Origin: Polynucleobacter rarus
Lineage (GTDB): Bacteria > Pseudomonadota > Gammaproteobacteria > Burkholderiales > Burkholderiaceae
DNA length: 64,000 bases
NCBI RefSeq assembly: GCF_003072505.1
Contig: NZ_NTGB01000001.1
Coordinates: 2,607,622 to 2,671,621 of the forward strand
Direction: 5' to 3'
Position 1 is the stretch's first letter; each line of letters opens with the position of its first letter. Positions 10,770 through 22,300 of the stretch are shown here, piece by piece. The notes under the pieces are model-generated. The model made no database searches, was not told where the DNA came from, and worked only from the letters and a program-made list of their open reading frames with translations. The translations under genes were made by a program, and so were the position numbers.

Positions 10770-11966
10770 TTACTTAACTAAAGAACACTTAGATTCAGCA
10801 AGGGTATTAAATGCTTTCTCACCCGGGACCTTGTTAATAACTTTGTAATAGTCCCAAGGCTTAGTTACCTCTTCAGCTTTTTTAGTTTCGAACAAATACA
10901 TGTCATGAACCATAGTTCCATCCTTACGAATATATCCACCCTTAGTAAATAAATCGTTAATTTTCATTTTTTGGAGTTCAGCCATAACTTTGTCAGGGTT
11001 GTCCGTACCAGCAGCTTTAACCGCCTTGAGGTAAGTTAACATTGAAGAGTAATCCCCGGCATGAACAGAAGTCGGCATACGCTTCATTTTTTGAATAAAC
11101 CGACCTGCAAAAGCCCGACTCTCGTCATTCAGGTCCCAATACCAAGCTTCAGTCGCCAACAATCCTGCGGCATTTTTAATACCAATACTATGAATATCTG
11201 TGATGAAAACTAATAAACCGGCTAGTTTCATTGTTTTATTAATTCCAAATTCTGCAGCAGCCTTTACAGAATTAATCGTGTCTCCACCGGCATTAGCCAA
11301 ACCAAGAACTTGTGCTTTAGAGCTTTGTGCTTGTAATAAAAAGGAAGAGAAGTCGCTTGCGTTGAGGGGGTGTTTAACAGAGCCTAATACTTTGCCACCA
11401 TTATCAACCACAACCTTCGTTGCATCCTTTTGTAATTGCTCACCAAAAGCATAATCTGCTGTTAAAAAGTACCAATTTTTATTACCCTTATCTACCATGG
11501 CTTTGCCAGTAACATTTGCCAAGGCAATCGTGTCATAAGTATAGTGAACAGTATACGGTGAGCATTGCTCATTTGTAAGAGCAGAAGTTCCAGCACCATT
11601 ATTAATATATATGCGTTTCTTTTCTGACGTTACTTTAGCGGTTGCTAAAGCAGTACCAGAGTTCGTACCACCAAACACTACATTAACACCCTCTTGATCA
11701 ATCCACTCACGCGCTTTTGAAGCTGCGATATCTGCTTTATTTTGATGATCAGCATATAAAATTTCTACCTTACGACCTAAAACGCTGCCACCAAAGTCAG
11801 CAATCGCCATTTCCATTGCTTCTTTACCACCAATACCGTCAATATCAGAATATAAGCTAGCACCGTCAGTAATAAAACCAATCTTAATTGGTTTGGTATC
11901 AGCTGCAACAACTAAATCGGTTGCACAAAGCAATATTAAAGCAGAAACTATTTTTTTAATTTTCAT
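10770..11966 (-). CDS. Periplasmic substrate-binding protein of the Liv-type ABC transporter
   Basis: Type I periplasmic binding fold (Peripla_BP_6), 398 residues. A Sec signal peptide of about 21 residues ends at VVAADTKP, followed by KIGFITDGASLYSDIDGIGG, the typical first strand and ligand loop. Two cysteines in the mature protein may form a disulfide. This subgroup is often annotated for aromatic or short-chain acid or amide uptake rather than strictly for leucine, but the ligand cannot be fixed by eye. It lies between the ATPase genes and permease genes of the same operon. Confidence 0.9.
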   Translation of the reverse strand: MKIKKIVSALILLCATDLVVAADTKPIKIGFITDGASLYSDIDGIGGKEAMEMAIADFGGSVLGRKVEILYADHQNKADIAASKAREWIDQEGVNVVFGGTNSGTALATAKVTSEKKRIYINNGAGTSALTNEQCSPYTVHYTYDTIALANVTGKAMVDKGNKNWYFLTADYAFGEQLQKDATKVVVDNGGKVLGSVKHPLNASDFSSFLLQAQSSKAQVLGLANAGGDTINSVKAAAEFGINKTMKLAGLLVFITDIHSIGIKNAAGLLATEAWYWDLNDESRAFAGRFIQKMKRMPTSVHAGDYSSMLTYLKAVKAAGTDNPDKVMAELQKMKINDLFTKGGYIRKDGTMVHDMYLFETKKAEEVTKPWDYYKVINKVPGEKAFNTLAESKCSLVK

Positions 11967-11990
11967 AAATATCCTTACTGTTTAGATTAA

Positions 11991-12692
11991 TTAAACACCC
12001 AAATAACTATTAAGTAATTCAGTTTTCTGAGCCAATTCACTACTTAAAACGGTTTCAACAACTTGACCATGTTCTATTACATAATGTCGATCCGCAAGAG
12101 GAGCCGCGAATCGAAAATTTTGCTCTACCAAAATAATGGTGTAACCTTTTTCACGCAAATCTCGAACAACTTGACCCAATTTTTGAACAATAACAGGTGC
12201 AAGACCTTCCGTAATTTCATCCAGCAGCAATAACTTTGCACCAGTTCTTAGAATCCTAGCCATCGCTAACATTTGTTGTTCCCCGCCACTCAAACGCATA
12301 CCTGGACTGTTACGACGCTCAAACAGGTTAGGAAACATATTGTAAATCTCATCTAAGCCCAAACCTCCAGCCTTCACTACTGGAGGAAGCATTAAATTCT
12401 CCTCAGTAGAAAGGGTAGAAAAAATACCACGCTCCTCAGGGCAATAACCAACTCCTAGACGAGGGATCGTATAGGTATCCATGTTAATTGTTTCTTGGTC
12501 ATAAATCTTTATAGAACCAGTTCTTTTACCAGTAAGCCCTAAAATTGCCCTCAAGGTACTAGTGCGCCCAGCACCATTTCTTCCAAGAAGGGTAACAACC
12601 TCTCCTTCTTGAACAGATAAGTTAACGCCATGCAATATGTGGGACTCCCCGTACCATGCATTAAGATTGCTTATTTCAATTGCAAAACTCAT
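11991..12692 (-). CDS. ABC transporter ATP-binding protein, LivF family
   Basis: Cytoplasmic ATPase of 233 residues that powers the Liv-type importer with its LivG partner. The signature LSGGEQQMLAMARIL and Walker B LLLLDEITEGLAP are intact. The Walker A motif reads GRNGAGRTST: the invariant lysine is replaced by arginine, encoded by CGC near position 12570. The same change is known to me from some LivF-like proteins of betaproteobacteria, so it may be a lineage feature and not damage. Its start overlaps the LivG stop by 4 bp. Confidence 0.92.
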   Translation of the reverse strand: MSFAIEISNLNAWYGESHILHGVNLSVQEGEVVTLLGRNGAGRTSTLRAILGLTGKRTGSIKIYDQETINMDTYTIPRLGVGYCPEERGIFSTLSTEENLMLPPVVKAGGLGLDEIYNMFPNLFERRNSPGMRLSGGEQQMLAMARILRTGAKLLLLDEITEGLAPVIVQKLGQVVRDLREKGYTIILVEQNFRFAAPLADRHYVIEHGQVVETVLSSELAQKTELLNSYLGV

Positions 12693-13453
12693 GCGTTTTC
12701 CTCCGATGAGCCCATGTAAGCCTCGAGAACTTGTGGGTTTTTAGAAACCTCAGCATAAGAACCTTCCGCTAGTACAGCCCCACGTTGTAAAACAGTAATC
12801 TTATCGGCAATCGTAGATACAACCTTCATATTGTGTTCAACCATCAACACCGTTCTTCCTTTAGCAACGGTTTTGATGAGGTCTGTAACCATCATTACAT
12901 CCTCATGACCCATTCCTTGGGTTGGTTCATCTAGTAACATTAAAGACGGACTCATCGCTAAAGTAGTGGCAATTTCTAAGACCCGTTTTCTACCATAAGG
13001 TAAATTGACCGTTAGTTCATCAGCAAACTCATTAAGACCAACTAGACTTAACAACTCCATCGCCCTACCGTTTAATTGATCAAGAGTTGTGGATGATTTC
13101 CAAAATGAAAACTCTACCCCAAGTTCCTTTAATAAGGCAACCCTGACGTTATCCAAAACAGACAAATGAGGAAAAACTGCAGATATTTGAAAAGACCGAA
13201 TAATCCCTAAACGAGCTATCTGGGCAGGGTCTTTAGCGGTAATATCGGAACCCTTGAAAAGAATGGTCCCACTACTTGGAATATGAAACTTTGTAAGTAA
13301 ATTAAAACAGGTTGTTTTTCCAGCACCATTAGGACCAATTAAGGCATGAATAGAACCTTCTTCTACTTTTAAATTAACGTCATTAACAGCAACGAAACCT
13401 TTAAAAGTCTTAAATAGGCTTTTGGTTTCTAAGATGTAATTGGATTTATTCAT
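12689..13453 (-). CDS. ABC transporter ATP-binding protein, LivG family
   Basis: First gene of the transporter operon, 254 residues. Walker A is the canonical GPNGAGKTTCFNLLT (about residues 38-52), Walker B is LMLLDEPTQGM, and the signature segment reads NLPYGRKRVLEIATTL. The LivG-type extended region between Walker A and the signature (SFQISAVFPHLSVLDNV) is present. A 73-bp gap separates it from the upstream GMC oxidoreductase, enough for a promoter. Confidence 0.93.
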   Translation of the reverse strand: MNKSNYILETKSLFKTFKGFVAVNDVNLKVEEGSIHALIGPNGAGKTTCFNLLTKFHIPSSGTILFKGSDITAKDPAQIARLGIIRSFQISAVFPHLSVLDNVRVALLKELGVEFSFWKSSTTLDQLNGRAMELLSLVGLNEFADELTVNLPYGRKRVLEIATTLAMSPSLMLLDEPTQGMGHEDVMMVTDLIKTVAKGRTVLMVEHNMKVVSTIADKITVLQRGAVLAEGSYAEVSKNPQVLEAYMGSSEENA

Positions 13454-13526
13454 AGGTATATATTATCTACAATATTACATATTACGCGAGGTATTTAGAG
13501 ACTAAATTAATAGGGGTTTTTACCAA

Positions 13527-15137
13527 CTAAACGGTTCGTAGTAACTCTGCGACCCTATATGCCATCATCATAGTAGGAGCAGCTGTATTACCTGAGGTTA
13601 TAAATGGCATTGCAGAAGCATCAATAACACGCAAACCATGAACACCACGAACTCGAAGCTCCGAATCTAATACTGCACTATCGTCACTATTAGCCCCCAT
13701 TTTACAAGTACCAACAGGATGAAAGATCGTGGTTCCAATATCCCCAGCAGCTTGAATCAATTCGTCATTAGAAGTTAAATGAGCTCCAGGTTTATATTCT
13801 TCAGGCTGGTATTTTTTTAATGAAGTTTGTTGAACAATCAATCTCGTGGTTTGAATAGATTCAATCGCAACTGTTTGATCAAAGGAGGTAGATAAGTAAT
13901 TGGGATTAATCTTGGGCTTAGCTGAAACATCGGCTGAACTGATATGAACAGAACCACGTGAAGTTGGACGCAAATTACAAACGCTTGCCGTAAATGCATC
14001 GAAGGCATGTAGGTCTTCTCCAAACCGCTCTAGGGATAAAGGCTGGACATGATATTGAATATTTGCTCTAGGATGATAGTCAGCACTCTTAGTAAAAGCG
14101 CCTAATTGTGATGGTGCCATAGACATGGGACCACTACGATTTAAGAGGTACTCCAAACCAATTAAACCTTTACCAATAAGTGAGCTCGATTTAGTATTTA
14201 AAGTAGAAATTCCCTTTACTTTATAAATCATTCGCAGTTGAAGGTGGTCTTGAAGATTTTCACCAACACCTGGAGCGTGAACGAGAGTATCGATACCCAA
14301 AGACTGTAAATGATTACCTTGACCTATACCAGACCTCTCTAAGATTTGAACAGAACCAATTGAGCCAGCACTCAAAAGAACCTCTTGATTAACTTGAGCT
14401 GTATGCGAATGATTAGCTCCGATAAAGGATACGGATTTTGTTTTTTTTGTTATAGGATCAATGTTAATTTTGTCAACTAGGGCTCCCGTAATCAAGGTTA
14501 AGTTTGGCCTCTTCGTAGCCATCTTTAAAAAGGCTTTAGAAGCATTTAACCTAAATCCCTTTTCTTGATTTACGTCAAAATATCCAATACCCGAATTATC
14601 CCCACGATTAAAATCGTCAGTATCCTGAATACCAAACTCATTAGCTGCTTGCTTAAAGACGTCTAAGACTCTCCAATTAAGCCGTTGACGACTAACGGTC
14701 CAAGGACCTTTATGACCATGCCATTCATTACTACCACCATGATAATTTTCAAAAGCTTTAAATCGTTCTAAACAGTTTTTCCACGACCAAGAATTGTCAT
14801 TTGTTAACGAAGCCCAATTATCGTAATCTTGTTGTTGACCTCTCATATAAATCATCCCATTAATGGAGGAACTACCACCAAGAACCTTTCCTCTTGGGTA
14901 TAAAAGAGATCGTTGATTTAAGCCAGGAGATGGTTCAGTTTTGAACTGCCAATCAGTTCTAGGATTATCAATACAGTACAAATAACCAACAGGAATATGA
15001 ATCCATAAGTAATCATCTTTTGCTCCAGCTTCAAGAAGCAATACTCGGTTTTCAGGATTTTTTGTTAACTGGTTTGCTAATAAGCAACCAGCACTCCCAG
15101 CACCGATAATAATGAAATCGAAAGCACCATGATCCAT
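13527..15137 (-). CDS. GMC-family FAD-dependent oxidoreductase (choline/alcohol dehydrogenase type)
   Basis: Flavoenzyme of 536 residues that oxidises an alcohol to an aldehyde; the substrate is not predictable. The N-terminal FAD motif DFIIIGAGSAGCLLANQL (residues 7-24) is followed by the first GMC signature (YPRGKVLGGSSSINGMIYMRG-like region near residue 80). The C-terminal catalytic segment FHPVGTCKMG ends in GNTAAPTMMMAYRVAELL. No signal peptide is seen, so it is cytoplasmic. It lies 4 bp after the DUF3717 gene and upstream of the Liv-type operon. Confidence 0.92.
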   Translation of the reverse strand: MDHGAFDFIIIGAGSAGCLLANQLTKNPENRVLLLEAGAKDDYLWIHIPVGYLYCIDNPRTDWQFKTEPSPGLNQRSLLYPRGKVLGGSSSINGMIYMRGQQQDYDNWASLTNDNSWSWKNCLERFKAFENYHGGSNEWHGHKGPWTVSRQRLNWRVLDVFKQAANEFGIQDTDDFNRGDNSGIGYFDVNQEKGFRLNASKAFLKMATKRPNLTLITGALVDKINIDPITKKTKSVSFIGANHSHTAQVNQEVLLSAGSIGSVQILERSGIGQGNHLQSLGIDTLVHAPGVGENLQDHLQLRMIYKVKGISTLNTKSSSLIGKGLIGLEYLLNRSGPMSMAPSQLGAFTKSADYHPRANIQYHVQPLSLERFGEDLHAFDAFTASVCNLRPTSRGSVHISSADVSAKPKINPNYLSTSFDQTVAIESIQTTRLIVQQTSLKKYQPEEYKPGAHLTSNDELIQAAGDIGTTIFHPVGTCKMGANSDDSAVLDSELRVRGVHGLRVIDASAMPFITSGNTAAPTMMMAYRVAELLRTV

Positions 15138-15141
15138 AAAA

Positions 15142-15372
15142 CTATCCTTTTGTATTACTAATTTCTAGAAGGTATCTGTTCCAAGCATCCAGTTCTTTTG
15201 ATTCTAAATTATCGATTGAAATCCTTTGAGCGCCTTGCAAAATCAAAATTGCATAGGGCTTTGCCAAAGCAGATGCTTCTTTAGATAACACTAAAGAATC
15301 CCCAACGGAAGGAGATTTATTGCGCCAAAAATTGATAGCGTTTTCTAATTCGGTAAGAGTAATAAATAACAT
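15142..15372 (-). CDS. DUF3717 family protein
   Basis: Small protein of 76 residues, function unknown. The opening ITLTELENAINFWRNKSPS and the following ALAKPYAILI resemble the DUF3717 family, which is found mostly in Burkholderiales. No signal peptide or membrane helix is visible. It lies tightly between the SET-domain gene (6-bp gap) and the GMC gene (4-bp gap). Confidence 0.75.
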   Translation of the reverse strand: MLFITLTELENAINFWRNKSPSVGDSLVLSKEASALAKPYAILILQGAQRISIDNLESKELDAWNRYLLEISNTKG

Positions 15373-15378
15373 AGTATT

Positions 15379-18364
<2,986 letters not shown>

Positions 18365-18372
18365 TTATTAGA

Positions 18373-19488
18373 TTAAATACGCATTGGCATTACGACATAC
18401 TTGAAATTTTCATTATCAGGTATGGTGATGAGGGCACTAGAATTAGAATCTCCTAAATTAATTTGGACGCTTTCATTCTTAACATTTGATAAAACATCTA
18501 GTAAATAAGTTACGTTAAATCCAATATCTAAATGATCACCATCATAGGAGGTTTCAATTTCTTCTTGAGCTTCTTCTTGTTCAGCATTCGTAGATTGAAT
18601 GGTAAGTAAGTTCTCTTTAAGTGAACAACGAATACCTTTAAATTTATCCGTTGTTAAGATTGCAGCTCTTTGCAAGGCGGATTGGAAAATCTCTCGGGGA
18701 ACAACAAAAGAATTTTTATGACCTTTTGGAATGACCCTTTGATAATCAGGAAATTTTCCTTCAACGAGTTTAGATAAAAGTTCTATCGTACTAAATTCAA
18801 ATTTAATTTGAGTTGGACTAATAGAAATATTTAAAGGGGCATCAATATCCTCTAAGAGATGTTGGCATTCTAAAATCGTTTTTCTAGGAACAATCACTTC
18901 TATCTTATTGGATTCACCAACTGGCGGGTTTTTAAGAATAATTTGACCATAAGCTAAGCGGTGACCATCTGTAGCAACAGCAATTAATTTATCACCTTCT
19001 AAAACAATCAACATACCATTTAAATAATAGCGGATATCTTGTTGAGCCATTGCAAAATGAACCTGGCTAATTAACTGTTTGAATTCTTTTTGAGAAATTT
19101 CAAATGTACGAACATTTTGATTGTTCTCCAACATGATTGGAAATTCACCTGAGGACAAAGTTTGAAGAGAAAATCTACTTTTTCCACTTTGTACAACCAT
19201 ACGGTTGTCTTTCATTGTTAAGCTGATAGGTCCTTCAGGCATCGCACGAAGAATATCTAAAAGTTTTCTGGCACCAACAGTTGTACTAAATTCGTCATCA
19301 CCTACTCCAAAATCAGCAATAGTCGTTATTTGGATATCAATATCTGTAGAGATAAAAGAAATTGAGTCTTTATTCTTACGTATAAGTAAATTAGCAAGAA
19401 TTGGTAATGTGTGACGTCTTTCAACAATTCCACTTACGAACTGTAAGGGTTTTAAAAGACTATCTCTTGTTGTACTGACCAGTTGCAT
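18373..19488 (-). CDS. dnaN: DNA polymerase III sliding clamp (beta subunit)
   Basis: Ring-shaped processivity factor. The product, 371 residues from the chosen start, begins MQLVSTTRDSLLKPLQ and contains the family landmark RRHTLPILANLL. The frame is open to 19560, but the ATG at 19488 matches the family N-terminus and has AGGA at a good spacing; an ATG two codons earlier (19494) is also possible. It lies between dnaA and gyrB. Confidence 0.96.
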   Translation of the reverse strand: MQLVSTTRDSLLKPLQFVSGIVERRHTLPILANLLIRKNKDSISFISTDIDIQITTIADFGVGDDEFSTTVGARKLLDILRAMPEGPISLTMKDNRMVVQSGKSRFSLQTLSSGEFPIMLENNQNVRTFEISQKEFKQLISQVHFAMAQQDIRYYLNGMLIVLEGDKLIAVATDGHRLAYGQIILKNPPVGESNKIEVIVPRKTILECQHLLEDIDAPLNISISPTQIKFEFSTIELLSKLVEGKFPDYQRVIPKGHKNSFVVPREIFQSALQRAAILTTDKFKGIRCSLKENLLTIQSTNAEQEEAQEEIETSYDGDHLDIGFNVTYLLDVLSNVKNESVQINLGDSNSSALITIPDNENFKYVVMPMRI

Positions 19489-19761
19489 ATTCATTTTCCT
19501 GAATGATAATTTTTTGTTTAGTAGTAATAATAGGGAATCAAATTTCTGTGGATAAATCAATAAAACTATTTAAAACAATAACTTAATAAAATTAAAAGTT
19601 GTTGATAACTTCGGTATAACTAAAGAATAAATAATGAATAACTACGGTTATAACTCTATTTTGCATGAACATTACAAATTATCCACAAATTTTAAACAAC
19701 TTATACATTAGTTGTTAACATACTTCCTCACAACTTGCTAACACGGTTATCCACAGCTATT
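19489..19761. promoter_or_regulatory. dnaA-dnaN intergenic region with DnaA boxes
   Basis: AT-rich spacer of 273 bp. It holds perfect DnaA boxes: TTATCCACA at 19679-19687 and 19747-19755, and the reverse form TGTGGATAA at 19547-19555. There are also weaker TTGATAA-like matches near 19600. It must contain the dnaN promoter and may be an origin sub-region or an autoregulatory site for DnaA. Confidence 0.7.
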
Positions 19762-21228
19762 TTAGGCTTTTAAAGTTTGCTCAAGTACGTGTAATTCATG
19801 GTTAAGTTGACTATCTAACGATCGTAACTCATTTATTCTTCTAACAGCATGTAAAACAGTAGTATGATCTCGTCCACCAAATAGCTCTCCAATTTCTGGT
19901 AGGCTCTTTTGAGTTAACTCTTTTGCAATATACATTGCTATTTGACGAGGTTTAGCAATATTAGCGGGTCTTTTTTTCGAATACATATCAGCAACTTTAA
20001 TACCGTAAAAATCCGCAACGGCTTTTTGAATATTTTCGACCGAAATTTGTCTATTTTGTATTGATAATAAGTCTTTTAGAGCTTCTTTGGCTACGTCAAT
20101 GGTTACTTCTTTACCGTGAAACCTAACATAAGCAAGAATTTTACGTAAAGCACCTTCTAACTCACGAATATTAGATCTTAGGTGTTTAGCAATGAAAAAA
20201 GCAACATCTTCAGACATAGGAACAAATTCAGCTTGTGCCTTCTTCATCAAGATTGCAACCCGCATTTCAAGCTCTGGCGGTTCAATTGCAACCGTAAGTC
20301 CGGAGTCAAACCTTGATATCAGTCGATCATCAATACCATCAATTTCCTTAGGATAAGTATCAGATGTAATGATTACTTGAGATTTATTAGAGGTCAATGC
20401 TTCGAAAGCATAAAAAAACTCTTCCTGCGTACGATTTTTCCCGCTAAAAAATTGGATATCATCAATGAGTAACAGATCTAAAGAATGGTAATAAGATTTA
20501 AATTTTTCAAAAGCTTTTTGTTGATAAGCCCTTACAACATCTGAGACATATTGTTCTGCATGTATATATCTTATTTTGGCATTGGGCTTTTGTTTTAAAA
20601 GATAATTACCAACAGCCTGAATTAAATGTGTTTTACCCAAGCCTACACCACCATACAAAAACATGGGATTGTATGAGGTGCCAGGGTTATTTGCCACTTG
20701 AATAGCGGCAGCACGAGCTAATTGATTCGCTTTTCCATTTACAAAGGTATCAAAAGTTAAAATAGGATTAAGCTTAGAAAAGTCCTCGACATTAATTTTG
20801 AAATTAATACTTTCAATACTGTCAATATCATCATCAGAATCACTAATAAGGATTTCAGCTTCAGGACTTTTGTTAATAAAATTACTAGGTTGATAGTCGT
20901 CAGCCTCTTTTATTGAACACGCTTGTGAGTCAACTATAAATTTAATTTGAGTGCCTGCGGGTAAAAAATTTTTAGCTATATCATTGATTTTGTTAGTGAA
21001 CTGGTTTTTTATCCAATCCAACTTAAATTGATTTGGAACGGCAATAACAAAACTACTCCCCGAAACATCAAGGCCAATAGGTGCCAAAGGTTTAATCCAA
21101 GTCCTAAATTGCGAACTTGGCATCTCCCTTTCCATACTCAGGACAAAGGTATTCCAAAATCTTTCAGAGACAGACTCAACATTTAATGTTGCATCCGTAT
21201 TAAGATTGCTGCCTAAGTGGTTAATCAT
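19762..21228 (-). CDS. dnaA: Chromosomal replication initiator protein DnaA
   Basis: AAA+ initiator that binds 9-mer boxes at oriC and melts the DNA. Its 488 residues show the four usual domains: N-terminal oligomerisation region ([20 protein letters not shown]), a linker with an Asp/Glu-rich stretch, the AAA+ core with Walker [11 protein letters not shown] and Walker [11 protein letters not shown], and the C-terminal box-binding domain with the DnaA signature [16 protein letters not shown]. It diverges from rpmH across the candidate origin. Confidence 0.98.
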   Translation of the reverse strand: MINHLGSNLNTDATLNVESVSERFWNTFVLSMEREMPSSQFRTWIKPLAPIGLDVSGSSFVIAVPNQFKLDWIKNQFTNKINDIAKNFLPAGTQIKFIVDSQACSIKEADDYQPSNFINKSPEAEILISDSDDDIDSIESINFKINVEDFSKLNPILTFDTFVNGKANQLARAAAIQVANNPGTSYNPMFLYGGVGLGKTHLIQAVGNYLLKQKPNAKIRYIHAEQYVSDVVRAYQQKAFEKFKSYYHSLDLLLIDDIQFFSGKNRTQEEFFYAFEALTSNKSQVIITSDTYPKEIDGIDDRLISRFDSGLTVAIEPPELEMRVAILMKKAQAEFVPMSEDVAFFIAKHLRSNIRELEGALRKILAYVRFHGKEVTIDVAKEALKDLLSIQNRQISVENIQKAVADFYGIKVADMYSKKRPANIAKPRQIAMYIAKELTQKSLPEIGELFGGRDHTTVLHAVRRINELRSLDSQLNHELHVLEQTLKA

Positions 21229-21482
21229 AGATGTAATAAATAGAACTTTAAGAGTTTTAGATTGTATCGAATTTTAGTACTTATCAACAACCTTTAAGCC
21301 TGTGAAAAACCTGTGGATAACTTGTTAATAACATCTTTAAGTTGATAAAATTCAGTAATTTAGTCACAATTATGGAAAATAAAATAATTAATGTGTAGAT
21401 TTAAATAAATTCTAAATTGACAGAACAAATAAAATAATGGAAAATAGTCGGTTCTCTAGTATTTTAACTGTGGTGAAATCAA
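21229..21482. other. Candidate oriC / divergent dnaA-rpmH intergenic region
   Basis: A 254-bp very AT-rich region between divergent dnaA and rpmH. It has a perfect DnaA box (TGTGGATAA, 21312-21320), a near match TTATCAACA (21281-21289), further GTTGATAA-like sequences near 21350, and AT-rich runs suited to unwinding. Gene strand switches here: everything to the left runs leftward. Together with the boxes in the dnaA-dnaN gap and the nearby parS sites this marks the replication origin. The exact minimal origin cannot be set by eye. Confidence 0.7.
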
Positions 21483-21617
21483 ATGAAACGTACATATCAA
21501 CCTTCCGTAACACGCCGTAAACGTACTCACGGCTTTCTTGTTCGCATGAAAACTAAAGGCGGACGTAAGGTATTGAACAGTCGCCGTGCAAAAGGCCGTA
21601 AACGTTTAGCTGTTTAA
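21483..21617 (+). CDS. rpmH: 50S ribosomal protein L34
   Basis: A 44-residue basic ribosomal protein beginning [18 protein letters not shown] and ending GRKRLAV, a complete match to the L34 pattern. It starts the plus-strand rpmH-rnpA-yidD-yidC-mnmE series at the right side of the candidate origin. Confidence 0.98.
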   Translation: MKRTYQPSVTRRKRTHGFLVRMKTKGGRKVLNSRRAKGRKRLAV

Positions 21618-21665
21618 ATTTTACAGTTAAGTTGTTGCGGGAAAGTGTAAAACTCTTCTCCGCGT

Positions 21666-22025
21666 ATGCATAAACACTCAAAACCTCACAAGCTATTACT
21701 GCCTAAAGAAATAGCTGAAACTCTTAAGATGCCAGGCCCAAAAACCTCGCATCTTTCCTTTCATATAAAAGAGTCTACTGATCAGATGAATTCTAGACTT
21801 GGCTTGGCTATTCCTAAAAAAAAGGCAAGACGTGCAATAGATAGAAACAGAATTAAAAGATTAATTCGAGAAAACTTTAGAAAAGCAGCAATTACACCTT
21901 TGTCCGATATAGTCGTAAAGTTAAACCGGGCGGTTGGTATGCAAACAAGAGGACGTTTAAGAGAAAAAGAAAGAGTTTCTATTCGAAAACAAATTCAACT
22001 GCATCTGACGAATAATCTTGAATAA
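21666..22025 (+). CDS. rnpA: Ribonuclease P protein component
   Basis: Basic protein subunit of RNase P, which trims the 5' leader of pre-tRNAs. Its 119 residues contain the signature RLGLAIPKKKARRAIDRNRIKRLIRENFR. It lies 48 bp after rpmH and its end overlaps the yidD start by 8 bp. Confidence 0.95.
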   Translation: MHKHSKPHKLLLPKEIAETLKMPGPKTSHLSFHIKESTDQMNSRLGLAIPKKKARRAIDRNRIKRLIRENFRKAAITPLSDIVVKLNRAVGMQTRGRLREKERVSIRKQIQLHLTNNLE

Positions 22026-22245
22026 TATTATTTATTTTCTAGTCAAGTTGTATCAGTTTACGGTTAGACCCCTATTGGGAAATCGTTGTCGTTTTCATCC
22101 GAGTTGTTCAGATTATTTAAAAGAAGCTGTAAAACTGCATGGATCTTCGCACGGAAGCTATTTAGGAGTCAAAAGAATTTGTCGATGTGCACCTTGGAGT
22201 CTCGGTGGTTATGATCCAGTTCCTCAAAAAAAGATTAAGTTATAA
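22018..22245 (+). CDS. yidD: Membrane protein insertion efficiency factor YidD
   Basis: Short membrane-associated protein of 75 residues that helps YidC insert inner-membrane proteins. Cysteine motif RFHPSCSDYLKEAV and the CAPWSLGGYDPVP end are diagnostic. Translation appears to start at a TTG (22018) inside the 3' end of rnpA, in a different frame, giving an 8-bp overlap and likely coupling. Confidence 0.93.
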   Translation: MNNIIYFLVKLYQFTVRPLLGNRCRFHPSCSDYLKEAVKLHGSSHGSYLGVKRICRCAPWSLGGYDPVPQKKIKL

Positions 22246-22300
22246 ATTTATATTCAAGCACTACAATCTAACATCACACTAATTTTGTAAAGTCATCAAA

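Noticed and set aside
19489-19560. N-terminal extension of DnaN by 24 residues
   Set aside because: Family alignment from memory and ribosome-site spacing both favour the start at 19488; the extension would also cover a DnaA box.
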